Below, piece by piece: positions 18,579 through 27,197 of a stretch of 64,000 nt of DNA. The position numbers were made by a program, and so were the translations under genes. Position 1 is the stretch's first letter, and every line of letters begins with the position of its first letter. Source of the stretch: Streptomyces ortus. Lineage in GTDB: Bacteria > Actinomycetota > Actinomycetes > Streptomycetales > Streptomycetaceae. Location of the stretch: positions 449,910 through 513,909 of the forward strand of contig NZ_JAIFZO010000001.1 of assembly GCF_026341275.1 (NCBI RefSeq). Reading direction: 5' to 3'. The notes under the pieces are model-generated. The model saw nothing but the letters and a program-made list of their open reading frames with translations, made no database searches and was not told the origin of the DNA.

Positions 18579-18977
18579 ATGACGCACCCCTTCCGCAAGG
18601 CGGTCGAGGACGGCGACCACGCGGCCGTCGTCGACCTGCTCTCCGAGGACGTCGTGTTCACCAGCCCGGTGGTCTTCAAGCCGTACGCCGGAAAGGCGAT
18701 CACCTCCGCGATCCTGGGCGCCGTCATCGAGGTGTTCGAGGACTTCCACTACGTCCGGGAGATCGCGGACCCCGGCGGCCGTGACCTCGTCCTCGTCTTC
18801 GAGGCGCGAGTGGGGGACCGGGCCCTGCAGGGCTGCGACATCCTGCACTTCGGCGAGGACGGCCGTATCGACGACCTCACCGTCATGGTCCGGCCCCTGT
18901 CGGCCGCCCAGGCGCTCCAGGCGGCGATGGCGGCCCGCTTCGACGCCATCGCCGAGAAGGCGCCGGGCGCCGCCTGA
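18579..18977 (+). CDS. SnoaL-like/NTF2-fold protein
   Basis: 132-residue protein with the cone-shaped NTF2/SnoaL fold pattern: FRKAVEDGDHAAVVDLLSED, VVFTSPVVFKPYAGK, an EVFEDFHYVREI strand and a CDILHFGEDGRIDDLTVMVR end strand pair. Such proteins can be isomerases, dehydratases or plain ligand binders; no catalytic residues can be assigned. ATG 18579 was chosen because homology starts at MTHPFRKAV and GAGAGG lies at about the right spacing; GTG 18549 is possible. A perfect AT palindrome upstream suggests tight regulation. Confidence 0.7.
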   Translation: MTHPFRKAVEDGDHAAVVDLLSEDVVFTSPVVFKPYAGKAITSAILGAVIEVFEDFHYVREIADPGGRDLVLVFEARVGDRALQGCDILHFGEDGRIDDLTVMVRPLSAAQALQAAMAARFDAIAEKAPGAA

Positions 18978-19029
18978 CCGGTGCCGGCGGTTAGCCTGAC
19001 CTCTGGTCCGAGATCAGGAGACACCGCCC

Positions 19030-19518
19030 ATGACCAGCCCCCGGCCGAAGACGCTGGACGAAACGGCGTCACCCGGTGCGCCCGCCCGGCGCGCGTCCGT
19101 CTGGCGTGGGCAGGGGCCGGCCGTGGCGGTGGTCGCGATGGGCGGCGCGGCCGGCGCGTCGGCGCGCTACGGGGCGGCGCTGCTCTGGCCCGCGCAGCCC
19201 GGCGGCTTCCCGTGGACCACGTTCTGGGTCAATGCCGCCGGATGCTTCGCGATGGGCGTCCTCATGGTTCTGATCACCGAGGTGTGGGTGCCTCACCGGC
19301 TGGTCCGCCCCTTCTTCGGCACCGGGGTGCTGGGCGGTTTCACCACCTTCTCGACCTATGCCGTCGACATCCAGCGGCTGATGGCCGAGGGCCACCCCCG
19401 GACCGCCCTCGCCTACCTCGCGGCCACGTTCGTCGCGGCCCTCGCGGCGGTCTGGACGGCCGTGGCCTCGACGCGCCTGGTGTGGGCCCGGTGGAACGCG
19501 GGACGGGGGACCTCATGA
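19030..19518 (+). CDS. crcB: Fluoride exporter subunit CrcB/FluC (first of pair)
   Basis: 162-residue membrane protein with four helices and the Fluc signature [12 protein letters not shown] (~residues 98-109), whose Phe and Thr residues line the fluoride path. It has a longer Pro/Arg-rich N-terminal tail than usual (about 30 residues). It overlaps the second crcB by ATGA. Paired crcB genes typically encode a heterodimeric channel in actinomycetes. No fluoride riboswitch was recognised in the 52 bases upstream. Confidence 0.9.
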   Translation: MTSPRPKTLDETASPGAPARRASVWRGQGPAVAVVAMGGAAGASARYGAALLWPAQPGGFPWTTFWVNAAGCFAMGVLMVLITEVWVPHRLVRPFFGTGVLGGFTTFSTYAVDIQRLMAEGHPRTALAYLAATFVAALAAVWTAVASTRLVWARWNAGRGTS

Positions 19519-19889
19519 GCTGGCTGCTGGTGATCGTCGGCGGCATGGTCGGCGCGCCCCTGCGTTACCTCACCGACCGCGCGGTGCAGTCCCGGCACGA
19601 CTCGGCCTTCCCCTGGGGCACCTTCACCGCGAACGTCGTCGGCTGCCTGGTCCTGGGCACCCTCACCGGCGCGGCCACGGCTGGAGCGGTCTCCTCGCAC
19701 CTCCAGCTCCTCCTCGGTACGGGCCTGTGCGGGGCGCTCACCACGTACTCGACGTTCTCGTACGAGACGCTGCGGCTGGCCGAGAGCGGCGCTCGTCTCC
19801 ACGCCGCCGCCAACGTGGTCGCGAGCGTGACCGCGGGGCTCGGGGCGGCTTTCGTGGGGGTCGCGGTGGCCGGGTCGATCTGGGCCTAG
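19515..19889 (+). CDS. crcB: Fluoride exporter subunit CrcB/FluC (second of pair)
   Basis: 124-residue four-helix protein with the second subunit's signature [13 protein letters not shown] (~residues 75-87) and the N-terminal [10 protein letters not shown]. It is translationally coupled to the first crcB. Its stop TAG (19887-19889) is remarkable: TA is the IS630 target dinucleotide and G is the first base of the inserted element. Because the far side of the insertion also reads TAG, the protein end was not altered by the insertion. Confidence 0.9.
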   Translation: MSWLLVIVGGMVGAPLRYLTDRAVQSRHDSAFPWGTFTANVVGCLVLGTLTGAATAGAVSSHLQLLLGTGLCGALTTYSTFSYETLRLAESGARLHAAANVVASVTAGLGAAFVGVAVAGSIWA

Positions 19890-21099
19890 TGCTGGATTCC
19901 TCAAAGAAGGTACACATAGCGGCGTCGTAGAGAGCGGGTTGGTGGTGCCGCTCTGCCCCAAACCCAGGGACGTGCACGGGAGTTGAGTTGGTCGGTTGCG
20001 AGGGTCGTGGCCTGGGCGATGTCGTCGGGGTTGGCGAACGACCGGCCGGCGAGGGCGGCCTTGCGGAAGATGCGCCACCAGCCTTCCTGGAGGTTGAGCC
20101 AGCACGCGCCGACGGGGATGAAAGAGTGGTGGATGCGGGGATGTTCCTCGAGCCAGGTCCGGGTGGACAGGCTGTTGTGGCTGGACAAGTTGTCGGTGAC
20201 GATCCAGATCTCCCCGGTCGGGTTGGCGTCCTCGACCTGTTGCAGAAACCGCTGGTAGAAGACGCTGTTACGGGAGGAAGCGGTCATGGTGATCTGCTGG
20301 CCGTCCCGGACGCGTAAAGCCCCGTAGACCCAGGTTTTCTCGGGCCCACGGCTGTAATCGAGCTCGGCTTTGATCCGGCGTCCGTCGGGTGACCAGGCGG
20401 GTGCGGGCGGGAAGGTCCGGGGGATCACTGGCCCCAGCTCGTCGGCGCAGATCACCGTCGCGTCGTCGGGCGGGTGGGTGTAGAGGCCGATGATCCTTGT
20501 CCTTTTGGGACGAAGTCCGGGTCCTTCGACCGCGTCCAGGACCGGGTGCGGCGCCAGCGCACGCCCTCGGCGAAACAGGATACGGCGCACCTGTAGGCGG
20601 CCTACCTCGATCCTCTCGGCCCGCGCGGCCGCGGCCAGAGAATCCAGTGTCCACTCGGCCGGCCCGGACTCGTCGAAGGCCCACAGTTCTGCGACGGGTT
20701 CCCACCGCAGTCGCCCGGCGGCACGGTCTTGACCAGGAGATGATCGGGATCGTTCCTGCTCGGTGATGCGTCGTCTGCGGCCCTGCCCGCCAGATCATCG
20801 AGTCCCTGCAGGCCGATCGGTTGAAGCGGTGCAGCCAGCAGCGGACCGTTTTCTGGCTGCAGTCCAGCTCCACGGCGATCGCGGCACCCGCAGCGCCCAC
20901 GACCAGCTCCGGCAAATCATTCGGGCCCGCATCACCGCATCCCGCGGAGCCTTCCGTGCCCGTGACAGGCGCGGACGACGGCCGTTCGTCCTCGTCACGC
21001 TCGGTCGTGCCCTTAAAACCATCGCCCAGCACCCGCCCCGAGCACCTCCAGCTACCCCGCCACCAGGACACTCACCTGCGGTGAAGAGGAATCCGGCAC
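19889..21099 (-). mobile_element. IS630-type insertion sequence, copy 1 (inverted, degraded in the 5' half)
   Basis: The element starts GTGCTGGATTCCTC at 19889 after target TA (19887-19888) and ends with GAGGAATCCGGCAC at 21099, where the following dinucleotide is TG, not TA. The transposase is on the minus strand. The distal part (19889 to about 20520) is nearly identical to copy 2 at 23095-23722, while the part encoding the N-terminal half differs by many single-base losses and a diverged inner end. It forms one arm of the composite unit around the IS701-type element. Confidence 0.8.
19901..21040 (-). pseudogene. IS630-type transposase, copy 1 (orfB intact, orfA frameshifted)
   Basis: orfB reads uninterrupted from the slippery site to the stop at 19901 and holds the DDE triad: VICADELGP (first Asp), WIVTDNLSSHN (second Asp) and WLNLQEGWWRIF (Glu). 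orfA, with the helix-turn-helix (ELDCSQKTVRCWLHRFNRS), is broken: compared with copy 2 it lacks single G or C bases at many points in short G/C runs. The heptamer CCCAAAA (20513-20519, minus strand) between orfA and orfB is a canonical -1 slippage site. This copy cannot make a full transposase unless the indels are sequencing errors. Confidence 0.7.
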
Positions 21100-21101
21100 T
21101 G

Positions 21102-22505
21102 GTAGTGCCGTTTAGCTCTATGCGTTTTCGCTGATCAAGAGCATGTTGGGTGTGTGTGGATACGCATGAAGTGAACCGATTGCGGGCTGGGTTGGCGCTC
21201 TTCGTGGAGAACGCGTTCGCTTCAGTGCCGCGCAAGGATCAGCAGCGGTGGGGCGAGTGCTATCTGCAGGGGCTGATGCTGGACAGCCGGCGCAAGTCGA
21301 TCCAGCCGATGGCCGAGCGGCTGCGGACGGCAACATGCAGGCGCTGCAGCAGTTCGTCAGCCAGTCCCCGTGGGAATGGACGCCGGTGCGACGGCGGATT
21401 GCCGAGCGTCTGGTCCAGGTGGTGAAGCCTGAGGTGAAGTAAGGTGGTCGACGACGTGTCGTTCCCCGGTGCGGCAAGGCGTCGGTCGGGGTGGCCCGCC
21501 AGTATTGCGGAGCGGTCGGTAAACGGGCGAACTGCCAGGTCGCGGTCAGTGTCCATGCGGCCACCGACACCGCCTCGTGCCCATTGGAATAGCAGCTGTA
21601 TCTGCCGCGGGAGTGGACGGACAGGCCGGACCGGTGCCGCAGAGCGGGCGTGCCCCGAGGTGGTGCACCAGGAGAAGTGGCGTCTGGCGCTCCGGCCTCC
21701 TGGACACACTCGCCCAGTGGCAACTGAAGGCGCCCGTCGTGGTCGCTGGCGCCGGCTACGGCGTCCATGCTACGGATCAGTCTCCGGGAACAGGGAGACC
21801 ATCCTGTGTCGCGCACACAAGGCAAAGTCGCTCACCCGGAGGATGCCGAGCCGCACCGGCCCGCTTACGGCGGGCTCGGGCCGCCTCCTCTTGCCCGCTA
21901 TCGCACTCCGCCGCGAGCCGTCCGCGCCCTCGCGGCGGAGGTGGGTGCCGAACAGTTCACCGAGGTGACCTGGCGGCAGGGCACCAAGGGCGCGATGACC
22001 TCGCGGTTCACGGTGCTGACGGTGCGGCCCGCGGGCAAGCAGTCCCTGGCGGCCGCTCAGGAAGCGGGCGGCGGCCGCAACCGGTGGGACGGTGTCCTGC
22101 CCACCCAGACCCTTCTGGTCGAATGGCCGCACGGCCAGGACGCCCCGACGGACTACTGGATATCGAACCTGCCTGCCGCCACTCCGGCAGCTGACCTGGT
22201 GCGGTGGGCGAAGATGCGCTGGCGGATCGAGCACGACTACCGCGAGCTCAAGCACGGGTTGGGCCTGGACCACTTCGAGGGCCGCACCTGGCGCGGCTGG
22301 CACCACCACGTCACCCTCGTCACCGCTGCCCAGGCTTTCCTCACCCTTCGCAGGCTCGACCCAAAAGCCGAGGCACCAGCCCGAGCCTCTACCAGACCCT
22401 CGACGCACTCCAAGACCTGCTGAGGTGCTGGACCGGCACATGCACCACCTGCCATCGCCCCCTCAAAACCGGCAGAACCAGGACAAGAACCTAACGAAGT
22501 ACTAC
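21102..22505 (+). mobile_element. IS701-type insertion sequence (degraded)
   Basis: The element is bounded by related ends GTAGTGCCGTTTAG at 21102 and, on the other strand, GTAGTACTTCGTTAGG ending at 22505. It fits exactly between the two IS630-type copies with only TG and TA left at the junctions. It carries one transposase gene in several frames. Confidence 0.65.
21150..22494 (+). pseudogene. IS701-family transposase with several frameshifts
   Basis: Successive frames give one IS701-like transposase: VDTHEVNRLRAGLALFVENA, GECYLQGLMLDSRRKSIQPM, DGNMQALQQFVSQSPWEWTP, VVDDVSF, VVHQEKWRLAL, then a long intact C-terminal part (TEVTWRQGTKGAMTSRFTVL ... RWRIEHDYRELKHGLGLDHF). Frameshifts fall near 21325, 21437, 21500-21720 and 22365. 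In addition the motif normally read DAGYG in this family is GAGYG here (about 21755), so a likely catalytic Asp is lost. The gene is dead. Confidence 0.75.
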
Positions 22506-22507
22506 TA

Positions 22508-23722
22508 GTGCTGGATTCCTCTTTCACTGGGTATATGTCCTGGTGGCGGGGTAGTTGAGGGTGCTCGGGGGCGGGTGCTGGGCGATGGTTTTATGGGCAC
22601 GACCGGAGCGTGACGAGGACGAACGGGCCGTCGTCCGGCGCCTGTCACGGGCACGGAAGGCTCCGCGGGATGCGGTGATGCGGGCCCGGATGATCGAGCT
22701 GAGCTGGTCGGGGCTGCGGGTGCCGGCGATCGCCGTGGAGCTGGACTGCAGCCAGAAAACGGTCCGCTGCTGGCTGCACCGCTTCAACCGATCGGGCCTG
22801 CAGGGACTCGATGATCTGGGCGGGCAGGGCCGCAGACGACGCATCACCGAGCAGGAACGATCCCGGATCATCTCCCTGGTCAAGACCGTGCCGCCGGGGC
22901 GACTGCGGTGGGAACCCGTCGGAGAACTGTGGGCCTTCGACGAGTCCGGGCCGGCCGAGTGGACACTGGATTCTCTGGCCGCGGCCGCGCGGGCCGAGAG
23001 GATCGAGGTAGGCCGCTCACAGGTGCGCCGTATCCTGCTCGCCGAGGGCGTGCGCTGGCGCCGCACCCGGTCCTGGATGCGGTCGAAGGACCCGGACTTC
23101 GTCCCAAAAGGACAAGGATCATCGGCCTCTACACCCACCGCCCGACGACGCGACGGTGATCTGCGCCGACGAGCTGGGGCCAGTGATCCCCCGGACCTTC
23201 CCGCCCGCACCCGCCTGGTCACCCGACGGACGCCGGATCAAAGCCGAGCTCGATTACAGCCGTGGGCCCGAGAAAACCTGGGTCTACGGGGCTTTACGCG
23301 TCCGGGACGGCCAGCAGATCACCATGACCGCTTCCTCCCGTAACAGCGTCTTCTACCAGCGGTTTCTGCAACAGGTCGAGGACGCCAACCCGACCGGGGA
23401 GATCTGGATCGTCACCGACAACTTGTCCAGCCACAACAGCCTGTCCACCCGGACCTGGCTCGAGGAACATCCCCGCATCCACCACTCTTTCATCCCCGTC
23501 GGCGCGTGCTGGCTCAACCTCCAGGAAGGCTGGTGGCGCATCTTCCGCAAGGCCGCCCTCGCCGGCCGGTCGTTCGCCAACCCCGACGACATCGCCCAGG
23601 CCACGACCCTCGCAACCGACCAACTCAACTCCCGTGCACGTCCCTGGGTTTGGGGCAGAGCGGCACCACCAACCCGCTCTCTACGACGCCGCTATGTGTA
23701 CCTTCTTTGAGGAATCCAGCAC
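22508..23722 (+). mobile_element. IS630-type insertion sequence, copy 2
   Basis: 1215-bp element with inverted ends GTGCTGGATTCCTC (22508) and GAGGAATCCAGCAC (to 23722), flanked on both sides by TA (22506-22507 and 23723-23724), the expected IS630 target duplication. The transposase is on the plus strand. Its outer end is in inverted orientation to copy 1, giving the composite unit 19889-23722 symmetrical ends. Confidence 0.85.
22585..23710 (+). pseudogene. IS630-type transposase, copy 2 (orfA intact, orfB with one-base deletion)
   Basis: orfA from ATG 22585 is intact and has the helix-turn-helix (VPAIAVELDCSQKTVRCWLH) and linker to SKDPDFVPK. The slippery heptamer CCCAAAA lies at 23103-23109; a -1 shift there leads into KRTRIIGLYTH. 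Copy 1 then reads CACCCACCCGCCC where copy 2 (about 23133-23142) has CACCCACCGCCC, a loss of one C that throws the frame out. The DDE residues from ADELGP on are present in the frame ending at 23710 but not joined to orfA. Each copy therefore has the half that the other lacks. Confidence 0.7.
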
Positions 23723-23830
23723 TAGGGTCTGTCTGACGGATCCCCGAGGCCGTACCTCGCCCGCCGTCCGGACCCGGCTCCGAACCGGCGACCTTGACAG
23801 TCGCCTTCCGCGCCCCGCAGGATCACCCCC

Positions 23831-24577
23831 GTGAACCTGTCAGACAGCCAGACAGCTGGCGGCTCCGTGCCGAGGCGTATCAGCGCCATGGAAGCCGTGC
23901 TCGGGCATCTTCGCGGTGCCATCGAAGGCGGTGAGTACGCCGTGGGGGACAAGCTGCCCTCCGAGGCGGAGCTGTGCCGGCGGCTGGAGGTCAGCAGGCC
24001 CGTGCTGCGGGAGGCCCTGCGCGCCCTGCAGACCATGGGGCTCACCGTGTCACGGACCGGCAAGGGCACGTTCGTCGTGTCGGCGGGCCCCGTCGAGGAC
24101 CCCACCTTCGGCGACTACACGGCCAGCGACCTGATGGAGGTCCGCCGGCACGTCGAGATCCCGGTGGCCGGATACGCGGCGGTCCGCCGGACCCCCGAGG
24201 ACCTCGACCACCTGGCCCACCTGCTCGACCGGATGGAGCGCGAGCGGGACACCACCGCGTGGGTCGCCATGGACACGCTCTTCCACCTCGCCGTGGCCCA
24301 GGCCGCCCAGAACCCGGTCTTCCGCCGCGTGATCGAGGAGATCCGGGACGCGCTGGCCCGTCAGTCGGCGTTCCTCACCGAACTCGGCGGCCGTCGCGAA
24401 CAGTCCAACCGTGAACACCGCGCCATCGTCGAGGCCCTCGTCGACGGCAGCGCGGCCGACGCGACCGACGCCATGGCGCACCACCTCGACCGCGTCGGGA
24501 CGACCCTCACCGCGATCGTGCGCCCCGAGCGCACCGACCCCGCGGGCACCCCCACAGAAGGCGGAACACACGCGTGA
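23831..24577 (+). CDS. GntR-family regulator, FadR/FCD type
   Basis: 248-residue regulator with a GntR winged helix (LRGAIEGGEYAVGDKLPSEA, then LEVSRPVLREALRALQTMGL, residues ~25-70) and an all-helical FCD effector domain whose metal-site pattern is visible (D at TLFHLAVAQAA, E/H at SNREHRAIVEAL). Its stop overlaps the permease start by GTGA, so it probably controls the asparagine operon it heads. The perfect palindrome CTGTCAGACAG inside its first codons suggests autoregulation. GTG 23831 is the only start that leaves the HTH complete. Confidence 0.88.
   Translation: MNLSDSQTAGGSVPRRISAMEAVLGHLRGAIEGGEYAVGDKLPSEAELCRRLEVSRPVLREALRALQTMGLTVSRTGKGTFVVSAGPVEDPTFGDYTASDLMEVRRHVEIPVAGYAAVRRTPEDLDHLAHLLDRMERERDTTAWVAMDTLFHLAVAQAAQNPVFRRVIEEIRDALARQSAFLTELGGRREQSNREHRAIVEALVDGSAADATDAMAHHLDRVGTTLTAIVRPERTDPAGTPTEGGTHA
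23837..23847. promoter_or_regulatory. Candidate GntR operator over the gntR start
   Basis: CTGTCAGACAG is a perfect palindrome at codons 3-6 of the GntR gene, followed by CCAGACAG; a related GTCTGTCTGAC lies at 23726-23736. FadR-type regulators bind short palindromes of this kind. Confidence 0.45.
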
Positions 24578-26043
24578 GCGAGCAGTCCCTCGAAGAGCAC
24601 GAAGAACAGACGCGGCCGACGCAGACGAAGAGGAGGGCGAGCGGTCATGTCGACGCAGGTGACGCGGGGTACAGCAAGTCCCTGAAGTCCCGGCACGTCA
24701 ACATGATCGCCATCGGCGGGGCCATCGGCACCGGCCTCTTCCTCGGCGCGGGCGGCCGGCTCGCCGACGCGGGCCCGTCCCTCTTCATCGCGTACGCCGT
24801 CTGCGGGATCTTCGCCTTCCTCGTCGTCCGCGCCCTCGGCGAACTCGTCCTGTACCGGCCCTCCTCCGGCGCCTTCGTGTCCTACGCCCGGGAGTTCCTC
24901 GGCGAGAAGGGCGCCTACACCGCGGGCTGGATGTACTTCCTGAACTGGGCGACCACCGGAGTCGCCGACATCACCGCGGTCGCCACCTACACCCACTACT
25001 GGGGCATGTTCTCCGACATCCCGCAGTGGGTGATCGCCCTGATCGCGCTCGCGGTCGTGCTCACCGTGAACCTCATCTCCGTGAAGATCTTCGGCGAGCT
25101 GGAGTTCTGGTTCGCCATCGTCAAGGTCGGCGCGCTCGTCACCTTCATGCTGATCGGGATCTTCGTCCTGGTCACCCAGCATCCCGTCGACGGAGCCACC
25201 CCCGGCCCCTCCCTCATCAGCGACAACGGCGGTCTCTTCCCGAGCGGTCTGCTGCCGATGCTGCTGATCATCCAGGGTGTCGTCTTCGCGTACGCCTCCG
25301 TCGAGCTGGTCGGCGTCGCGGCGGGCGAGACGGAGAACCCCGAGAAGATCCTGCCGAAGGCGATCAACTCGATCATGTGGCGCGTCGGCCTCTTCTACGT
25401 GGGCTCGGTGCTCCTGCTGTCCATGCTGCTGCCCTGGAACAAGTACACCGCCGGGGAGAGCCCGTTCGTGACCGTGCTGTCCAACATCGGCATCCCGGCC
25501 GCGGGCGGCGTGATGAACCTGGTCGTGATGACCGCCGCCATGTCCAGCCTCAACTCCGGCCTGTACTCGACCGGCCGCATCCTGCGCTCCATGTCGATGG
25601 CCGGCTCGGCGCCCAAATTCACCTCCGTGATGAGCCGCAGCCAGGTCCCGTACGGCGGAATCCTCCTGACCAGCGGTATCTGCGTGCTCGGTGTCGGGCT
25701 CAACTTCGTCGTGCCGGCCGACGCCTTCGAGATCGTCCTCAACTTCGCCGCGCTCGGCATCCTCGCCACCTGGGGCATGATCATGATCTGTCATCTGCAG
25801 TTCTGGCGGAAGTCGCAGGAGGGCGAGGTTGACCGCCCGGACTACCGGCTCCCGGGCTCGCCCTGGACCGAACTAGTCACCCTCCTCTTCCTCGCCTCCG
25901 TCCTGGTCCTGATGTACGCGGACGGGGGAGCGGGCCGTACGACGGTCCTGTGCCTCCCGCTGATCGTGGCCGCGCTGGTGGCGGGCTGGTACGGAGTACG
26001 TGCCCGGGTCACCGCGCTGCGCAACGGCCGGGTGGACGCATGA
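24574..26043 (+). CDS. ansP: Amino acid permease, asparagine (AnsP) type
   Basis: 489-residue APC-superfamily transporter with 12 predicted helices. The amino-acid permease signature begins at the first helix (SRHVNMIAIGGAIGTGLFLG) and continues through SSGAFVSYAREFLGEKGAYT; the loop ASVELVGVAAGETENPEKIL is typical. It is placed between a GntR regulator and an asparaginase with overlapping starts and stops, so asparagine import is the likely job. GTG 24574 overlaps the regulator's stop; the N-terminal ~35 residues are a polar cytoplasmic tail. Confidence 0.85.
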   Translation: MSEQSLEEHEEQTRPTQTKRRASGHVDAGDAGYSKSLKSRHVNMIAIGGAIGTGLFLGAGGRLADAGPSLFIAYAVCGIFAFLVVRALGELVLYRPSSGAFVSYAREFLGEKGAYTAGWMYFLNWATTGVADITAVATYTHYWGMFSDIPQWVIALIALAVVLTVNLISVKIFGELEFWFAIVKVGALVTFMLIGIFVLVTQHPVDGATPGPSLISDNGGLFPSGLLPMLLIIQGVVFAYASVELVGVAAGETENPEKILPKAINSIMWRVGLFYVGSVLLLSMLLPWNKYTAGESPFVTVLSNIGIPAAGGVMNLVVMTAAMSSLNSGLYSTGRILRSMSMAGSAPKFTSVMSRSQVPYGGILLTSGICVLGVGLNFVVPADAFEIVLNFAALGILATWGMIMICHLQFWRKSQEGEVDRPDYRLPGSPWTELVTLLFLASVLVLMYADGGAGRTTVLCLPLIVAALVAGWYGVRARVTALRNGRVDA

Positions 26044-27098
26044 GCACCGAGATACTCGCCGGCTGCGGGAGTTCGCTCGGCGCGGCGCCCTCCGTCCGGG
26101 AACCGCTGCACGCGCCCGTGGCCCATCTCGTACGCGGCGGTGTCATCGAAGGCATCCACTACGGCTCGGTGGTCGTGCTGGCCGCCGACGGGAGCGTGGA
26201 CCTGCAGATCGGCGACATCGAGGCGGCCTTCTACCCGCGCTCCGCGCTCAAACCCGTCCAGGCCGTGGCGATGGTGCGGGCCGGGCTGCCGCTCGACGGC
26301 GAGCTGCTCTCGCTGACCGCGGCCAGCCACTCCGGCGAGGAACGCCACCTCGCGGGTACGCGGCGGATCCTGGAGCTCGCGGGGCTGACGGAGGACGATC
26401 TGCGCAACGTCCCCGACCTGCCCTTCGACCCGGTCGTCCGGGAGGACTGGATCCGCGCGGGTCGGCTGCCGTCGAGGCTCGCCCAGAACTGCTCGGGCAA
26501 GCATGCCGCGATGCTCTACACGGCACGGCTCAACGGCTGGTCGCTCGACGACTACCTCGACCCCGCGCACCCCCTCCAGCAGGCGATCGAGGAGATCGTC
26601 GAGGACCTGACCGGGCAGTCCGTCGCCCAGGTCACCGTCGACGGCTGCGGTGCCCCGCTGTTCGCCGTCTCGCTGCACGGCCTCGCCCGCGCCGCCGCCC
26701 GGATCACGACCGCGCCGCCCGGCACGCCCGAGGCGCGGGTGGCCGACGCGATGCGCGAGCACGCCGAGATGGCGTCCGGCTCCGGCCGGGACGTCGCCGC
26801 GCTGATGCGCGCCGTACCGGGGCTGCTCACCAAGGACGGTTTCGAAGGGGTGCAGGTCGCGGCGCTGCCGGACGGCCGCGCCGTCGCCGTGAAGATCGCC
26901 GACGGCGCCGACCGCGCACGCGTACCGGTCACCGCGGCGGCCCTCGCCCGGGCCGGCGTCGACCCGGCGGCGCTCACCGAGTTCGCCGGCGCGCCGCTCC
27001 TCGGAGGCGGCGCGGTGGTGGGCCACATCCGCCCGACCCGCACACTCGACCCGCTGACGGAGCCGCCGCCGACGCCACTGTCGGGCCGGCCCGCCTGA
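26040..27098 (+). CDS. ansA: L-asparaginase, type II Rhizobium etli-like (AnsA family)
   Basis: 352-residue enzyme of the thermolabile asparaginase family (not the bacterial AnsA/AnsB amidohydrolase fold). Conserved segments: FYPRSALKPVQAVAMVRAGL, SHSGEERH, QNCSGKHAAML and VDGCGAPLFAVSL; the Ser-Lys pairs in these motifs are the catalytic set of this family. It hydrolyses asparagine to aspartate and ammonia. ATG 26040 overlaps the permease stop (ATGA), coupling uptake to hydrolysis. Confidence 0.9.
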   Translation: MSTEILAGCGSSLGAAPSVREPLHAPVAHLVRGGVIEGIHYGSVVVLAADGSVDLQIGDIEAAFYPRSALKPVQAVAMVRAGLPLDGELLSLTAASHSGEERHLAGTRRILELAGLTEDDLRNVPDLPFDPVVREDWIRAGRLPSRLAQNCSGKHAAMLYTARLNGWSLDDYLDPAHPLQQAIEEIVEDLTGQSVAQVTVDGCGAPLFAVSLHGLARAAARITTAPPGTPEARVADAMREHAEMASGSGRDVAALMRAVPGLLTKDGFEGVQVAALPDGRAVAVKIADGADRARVPVTAAALARAGVDPAALTEFAGAPLLGGGAVVGHIRPTRTLDPLTEPPPTPLSGRPA

Positions 27099-27197
27099 CC
27101 GGCCCACCCGGACGGCCCGCCCGGCCCCACCACCAACTCCCGACAGAACTCCCGGCGCACTGTCGGGACGATCCGCCGAAAGAAGAACCGCACCGAC

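Noticed and set aside
18978..19029. Fluoride (crcB) riboswitch before the crcB pair
   Set aside because: Only 52 bases separate it from the previous gene, and the GGNGAUG start and conserved pseudoknot elements are not visible.
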